A stretch of DNA of 46,272 nt from Gemmatimonadota bacterium (GTDB taxonomy: Bacteria; JAAXHH01), in contig VXWP01000037.1 in NCBI GenBank assembly GCA_009835325.1, forward strand, positions 1-46,272, in the 5' to 3' direction. The first letter of the stretch is position 1; each line of letters starts with the position of its first letter. Shown piece by piece: positions 43,452 through 46,272 of the stretch. The notes beneath the pieces are model-generated. The model made no database searches. It was not told the origin of the DNA and saw only the letters and a list, made by a program, of their open reading frames with translations. The translations under genes were made by a program, and so were the position numbers.

Positions 43452-46215
43452 GGTTCATCCCCTTGCCGAACCGCCCTTCGACACGCTCCCTCGAGCGCGT
43501 GAAGATCTCGATCCCGGCCGTAACGCCCCCACCGAAGAGCAGTCCCTCCAGCGCGCCCAGGGCGACCTGGGTGGTGCGGCCGAACTCGCCTTCTCCGAAG
43601 ATCGTCGCGATGGTTTCGAGCCGTATCTGCGACGCGTCGAAGGACTGCCGCAGGGTTTCCAGGCTGGCCGTGAACATGTTGCCGCCCATCACGGTCAGGA
43701 CGATGCTGGCGATCATGCCGCCCAGCGCGCCGAAGACGATGTAGAGCAGGCTTCGCCACTGCCCGGGCCGCCTTGCCAGATAGTACGTTACGACCGGTCC
43801 GAGGGCCACGCCCGCGCCAATGAAGGCGCCTTCGAGACCGCCGGTCAAACCCGCGGGTTGCCGGCCGAACAGGGTCTGAATGGTATCGGCACTGTACAGG
43901 CTGAACGCCGCGCCCACCATGCCACCGCCGAGCGCGCCGCCCGGAACGCCAAGCCACCGGCCGTATTTCCCGGATACGCGCCACATCGCGACCATTCCGA
44001 AGGACACGCCCGCACCTCCGAATGCCCCGCCGAACAAGCCCAGGCCGGCCAGGACGAAAATGGGCGTAAGCGCCTCCGCCGACAGGCCGGAACTAACGGC
44101 GGCCAGGGCGGTTCCGAGGAGAAGTCCGCCGAACAGGCCGGACACGGCGCCACCGAAGGTACCGCCGATGCCTTGCTGCATGATGTCGATCCCACCCTGT
44201 TGCAGACGCATCAATACGAAACCGACCATCACCATGACCCGGTACAGCCGGGAGAGCTTGACCGACCGGTTCTGTTCCCGCAGGAAGGCCAGGCTGACCG
44301 CGCGCTGGAGGCGGCTTACGGACTCGTTGCCCGTGGGTCGGGTAAGTATCGATTCCACGGCCGAACCGAACCAGTCCGCCAATTCGATACTGGCCGCCCG
44401 GCGCACGCTCAGCATGGGATCCCGCAACGCGAGGTTCCGGAGCCGGTTGTTCAGCGCCGCGCAACGCACGGGCCGGGATGACTCCACCGCCCGCTTGCGG
44501 ACTTCCCGGCGATCGTTGTACATGGCCTCCAGAATCACGTTCACCGCATCCGGGACCTTTTCAACCAGCCAGGCCGGCACGGGCCGGTCCCGGTTGAGCA
44601 GGCTGATGCAGAGCAGGTACGCTTCGTCGCCGGAGACGCCGATTTCCTCCAGGTACGGCGCGAGCAGGTCCAGGCTTTCGCGGTCCATGATGAGCTGGTA
44701 GGTCCTGTAATTCTCCACCGACCGTTCGAGCAGGCTCCGTGCCTGCTTCGCTTCGTAAACGCTGCCGGTCAGCCAGCGGGACACCTCCGGAATCATGCAT
44801 TCGTGGGCGAGTTCCAGCCACCCTTCCCCTTCCTGGTTTCTGCGCCGGACGATACGGGCGTCGACCAGTTCCCCGAGCAGCGTTCCGAGGGTGTCGGCGT
44901 CGTACCGGTCGCCGGCCTGGATCCGCGCAGCCAGTTCGGCCTCCCGCACGACGATGAGCCGCTCCTCTGCAGAGATGAGCGCCAGCAGCACCTGCTGCAC
45001 CACGGACAGGTCGGCCGCCGAAAACCGGCGGAGGACCCTTGCGAGATAGTCGGCCAGGATCTGCGAAGCGCCGCCCAGCTGGTCGTAGGCCGATTCCGTG
45101 ATCAGGTTTTTCGTATTGCGTTGATCGTACAGCGTATCGCACACGATCTGCAGGTGTGGCGGATCGACGGAGTTCTCATCGGAGAGATCCTCCAGCAGGC
45201 GGTCGACGAGTGCGTCTTCGAACCGGCAGCCGACCCGCCAGGCGGGACCCGTGATGGCCTGTGCGGCCTGATCGGAGGTCAATCGGCTGAGCCGGTATTC
45301 ATGATGGAAGATCTCCGGGACCGCCGGTTTGAGCCGGCTCATCTCCGCGAGCATGTCTTCCCGCATCACGAAGACGAACTGCAGGGGCAGCGCATCGTCT
45401 TCCATGATCACGGCGAGTTCTTCGACGAACGCTTCCCGGCCCGGTTCATCGAGCAGGAGAAAGAACTCTTCGAACTGGTCCAGCATGACGACGATCCGGG
45501 ACGCGGAGCCGGGCCAGTTCCGGCGCAGCAGTTCCTGCAGAGAAACACCGTCCTCATCAAAGCCGCCCGCTCCGTTGTCCGTTACGAGCCGCCGGACCAT
45601 CCGCTGCATGTGCTGCAGTGGATCGGTGAAACTCCGGATGATACACGTCAGGTGGCCCTGGTCATGCAACCGGGGGATGACACCGGCCCGGAGGATCGAA
45701 CTCTTGCCGACGCCGGAACGGCCGTAGAGGAGAAACGAGCGCCGGGCAAGGATGCGGGAGCAGATGTTCTCGATCTCCTCCTCGCGTCCGAAAAAGAGGC
45801 CCTGGTCGTTTTCGGTGTAGTAGTCGAGGAACTTGTACGGACGGGTCGGCTTGTCTTTGGCCGCCTGCGGGGACGGTTCATCCACGATCTCCACCGCTTC
45901 GCCGATGAAGACGTACCCATGCTTCGGCACCGTCTTGACGTAACGGGGATTCGATGCGTCATCCTCCAGCTGTTTCCGGATCGACTTTATACACTGGGTC
46001 AGCGCCGTATCGCTGACGATCACGTCTTCCCAGACTTCGTCGAAGATGCGGTTCTTCTCCACCAGTTGCCCCGCATTGGATACCAGCAGCACCAGTACGT
46101 CGAAATACCTGGAACTCAAAGGCAGCACGGCGTGTTTCCGGCGGACCTGGCGGTTCTTGATGTCCAGCACGAAGTCGTCGAAACGGAAGCCGTTGGCGGC
46201 GGTCTGTTGGGTCAT
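43438..46215 (-). CDS. Winged-helix/STAND-type NTPase/glycine-zipper membrane fusion protein
   Basis: A 925-residue multidomain protein. Residues ~10-105 form an OmpR/CadC-type winged helix (LPLSSRYFDVLVLLVSNAG, VSDTALTQCIKSIRKQLED, YVKTVPKHGYVF). Residues ~135-480 are a STAND-like NTPase with FFGREEEIENI, Walker A GRSGVGKSS (165-173) and Walker B VVMLDQFEEFF (242-252), then a helical lid ending GWLELAHECMIPEVSRWL. Residues ~490-650 are helical, with a HEAT-like segment (RREVRKRAVESS, MLSVRRAASIELADW). From ~655 come hydrophobic, glycine-patterned segments (GGTFGGAVSGLFGGLLLG, GGALGGGMVGAAF), predicted to cross the membrane several times, ending in a basic tail. The domains suggest a membrane-held NTP-dependent sensor/regulator or a conflict-type effector. 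Regulator-STAND fusions exist, but I do not recognise this exact architecture by name. ATG 46215; thiL starts inside its last codons. Confidence 0.85.
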   Translation of the reverse strand: MTQQTAANGFRFDDFVLDIKNRQVRRKHAVLPLSSRYFDVLVLLVSNAGQLVEKNRIFDEVWEDVIVSDTALTQCIKSIRKQLEDDASNPRYVKTVPKHGYVFIGEAVEIVDEPSPQAAKDKPTRPYKFLDYYTENDQGLFFGREEEIENICSRILARRSFLLYGRSGVGKSSILRAGVIPRLHDQGHLTCIIRSFTDPLQHMQRMVRRLVTDNGAGGFDEDGVSLQELLRRNWPGSASRIVVMLDQFEEFFLLLDEPGREAFVEELAVIMEDDALPLQFVFVMREDMLAEMSRLKPAVPEIFHHEYRLSRLTSDQAAQAITGPAWRVGCRFEDALVDRLLEDLSDENSVDPPHLQIVCDTLYDQRNTKNLITESAYDQLGGASQILADYLARVLRRFSAADLSVVQQVLLALISAEERLIVVREAELAARIQAGDRYDADTLGTLLGELVDARIVRRRNQEGEGWLELAHECMIPEVSRWLTGSVYEAKQARSLLERSVENYRTYQLIMDRESLDLLAPYLEEIGVSGDEAYLLCISLLNRDRPVPAWLVEKVPDAVNVILEAMYNDRREVRKRAVESSRPVRCAALNNRLRNLALRDPMLSVRRAASIELADWFGSAVESILTRPTGNESVSRLQRAVSLAFLREQNRSVKLSRLYRVMVMVGFVLMRLQQGGIDIMQQGIGGTFGGAVSGLFGGLLLGTALAAVSSGLSAEALTPIFVLAGLGLFGGAFGGAGVSFGMVAMWRVSGKYGRWLGVPGGALGGGMVGAAFSLYSADTIQTLFGRQPAGLTGGLEGAFIGAGVALGPVVTYYLARRPGQWRSLLYIVFGALGGMIASIVLTVMGGNMFTASLETLRQSFDASQIRLETIATIFGEGEFGRTTQVALGALEGLLFGGGVTAGIEIFTRSRERVEGRFGKGMNRGAS

Positions 46216-46272
46216 TCGGGGCTCAATGGGCGGATTCCAAAGAAAAAAATGGACAATTCATACGTTCCTCAC
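46216..46272. other. Upstream region of the STAND-type gene (window end)
   Basis: Only 57 bp are visible before the right edge. A run of T (A on the plus strand, 46243-46249) lies about 30 bp before the start codon. No ribosome binding site stronger than GAG near the ATG and no clear promoter can be called. Confidence 0.4.

Overview
The window is a high-GC bacterial chromosome segment with dense, mostly short-spaced genes on both strands. No rRNA, tRNA, CRISPR array, prophage or transposase was recognised. The gene mix suggests an uncultured member of the FCB group (Latescibacterota- or Gemmatimonadota-like). It has long FtsX-type ABC permeases, a GWxTD-domain protein, a TonB-type energy transducer, a NupG-type nucleoside permease, and many Gfo/Idh/MocA, phytanoyl-dioxygenase, amidohydrolase and LacI-type genes. 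This placement is inference from gene content only.

Layout. 1-8.2 kb: two paralogous FtsX permeases (one cut by the window edge, one broken by an in-frame TGA) flank a stand-alone MetE-C-like protein; then a DASS (SLC13-type) anion transporter, a rhodanese, and a sodium/solute symporter overlapping a 48-residue membrane protein. 8.3-18.7 kb: housekeeping and catabolism, namely purB, a monomeric sarcosine-oxidase-type flavoenzyme, a thioesterase, a radical SAM protein, priA, a GWxTD protein, and a Gfo/Idh/MocA plus phytanoyl-dioxygenase pair. 18.7-22.4 kb: three consecutive LacI-family repressors in one orientation, each with a dyad upstream. 22.7-27.4 kb: APC amino-acid permease, NupG-like permease, TonB protein and a secreted cyclophilin, in an area rich in 9-bp-period repeats. 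27.5-33.8 kb: a one-strand cluster of M14 peptidase, amidohydrolase, SDR, cupin, hydroxyisobutyrate-dehydrogenase-type enzyme and a secreted unknown, probably a catabolic operon. 34-42.4 kb: rpiA-ccmF, RNase Y, queG, a LysM lytic transglycosylase and a Rieske ferredoxin. 42.4-46.2 kb: thiL, overlapping the end of a 925-residue protein that joins a winged-helix DNA-binding domain, a STAND-type NTPase and a glycine-zipper membrane domain.

Most notable: (1) the winged-helix/STAND/membrane protein at the right end; (2) dispersed degenerate repeats of 9-bp period that insert tripeptide repeats into gene ends and signal regions at six loci; (3) tandem duplications at three gene 3' ends (nupG-like, queG, Rieske); (4) three tandem LacI paralogs; (5) an SDR lacking its catalytic Ser, Tyr and Lys; (6) the nonsense codon in the FtsX permease. 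Many long antisense ORFs, typical of high-GC DNA, were treated as shadows.
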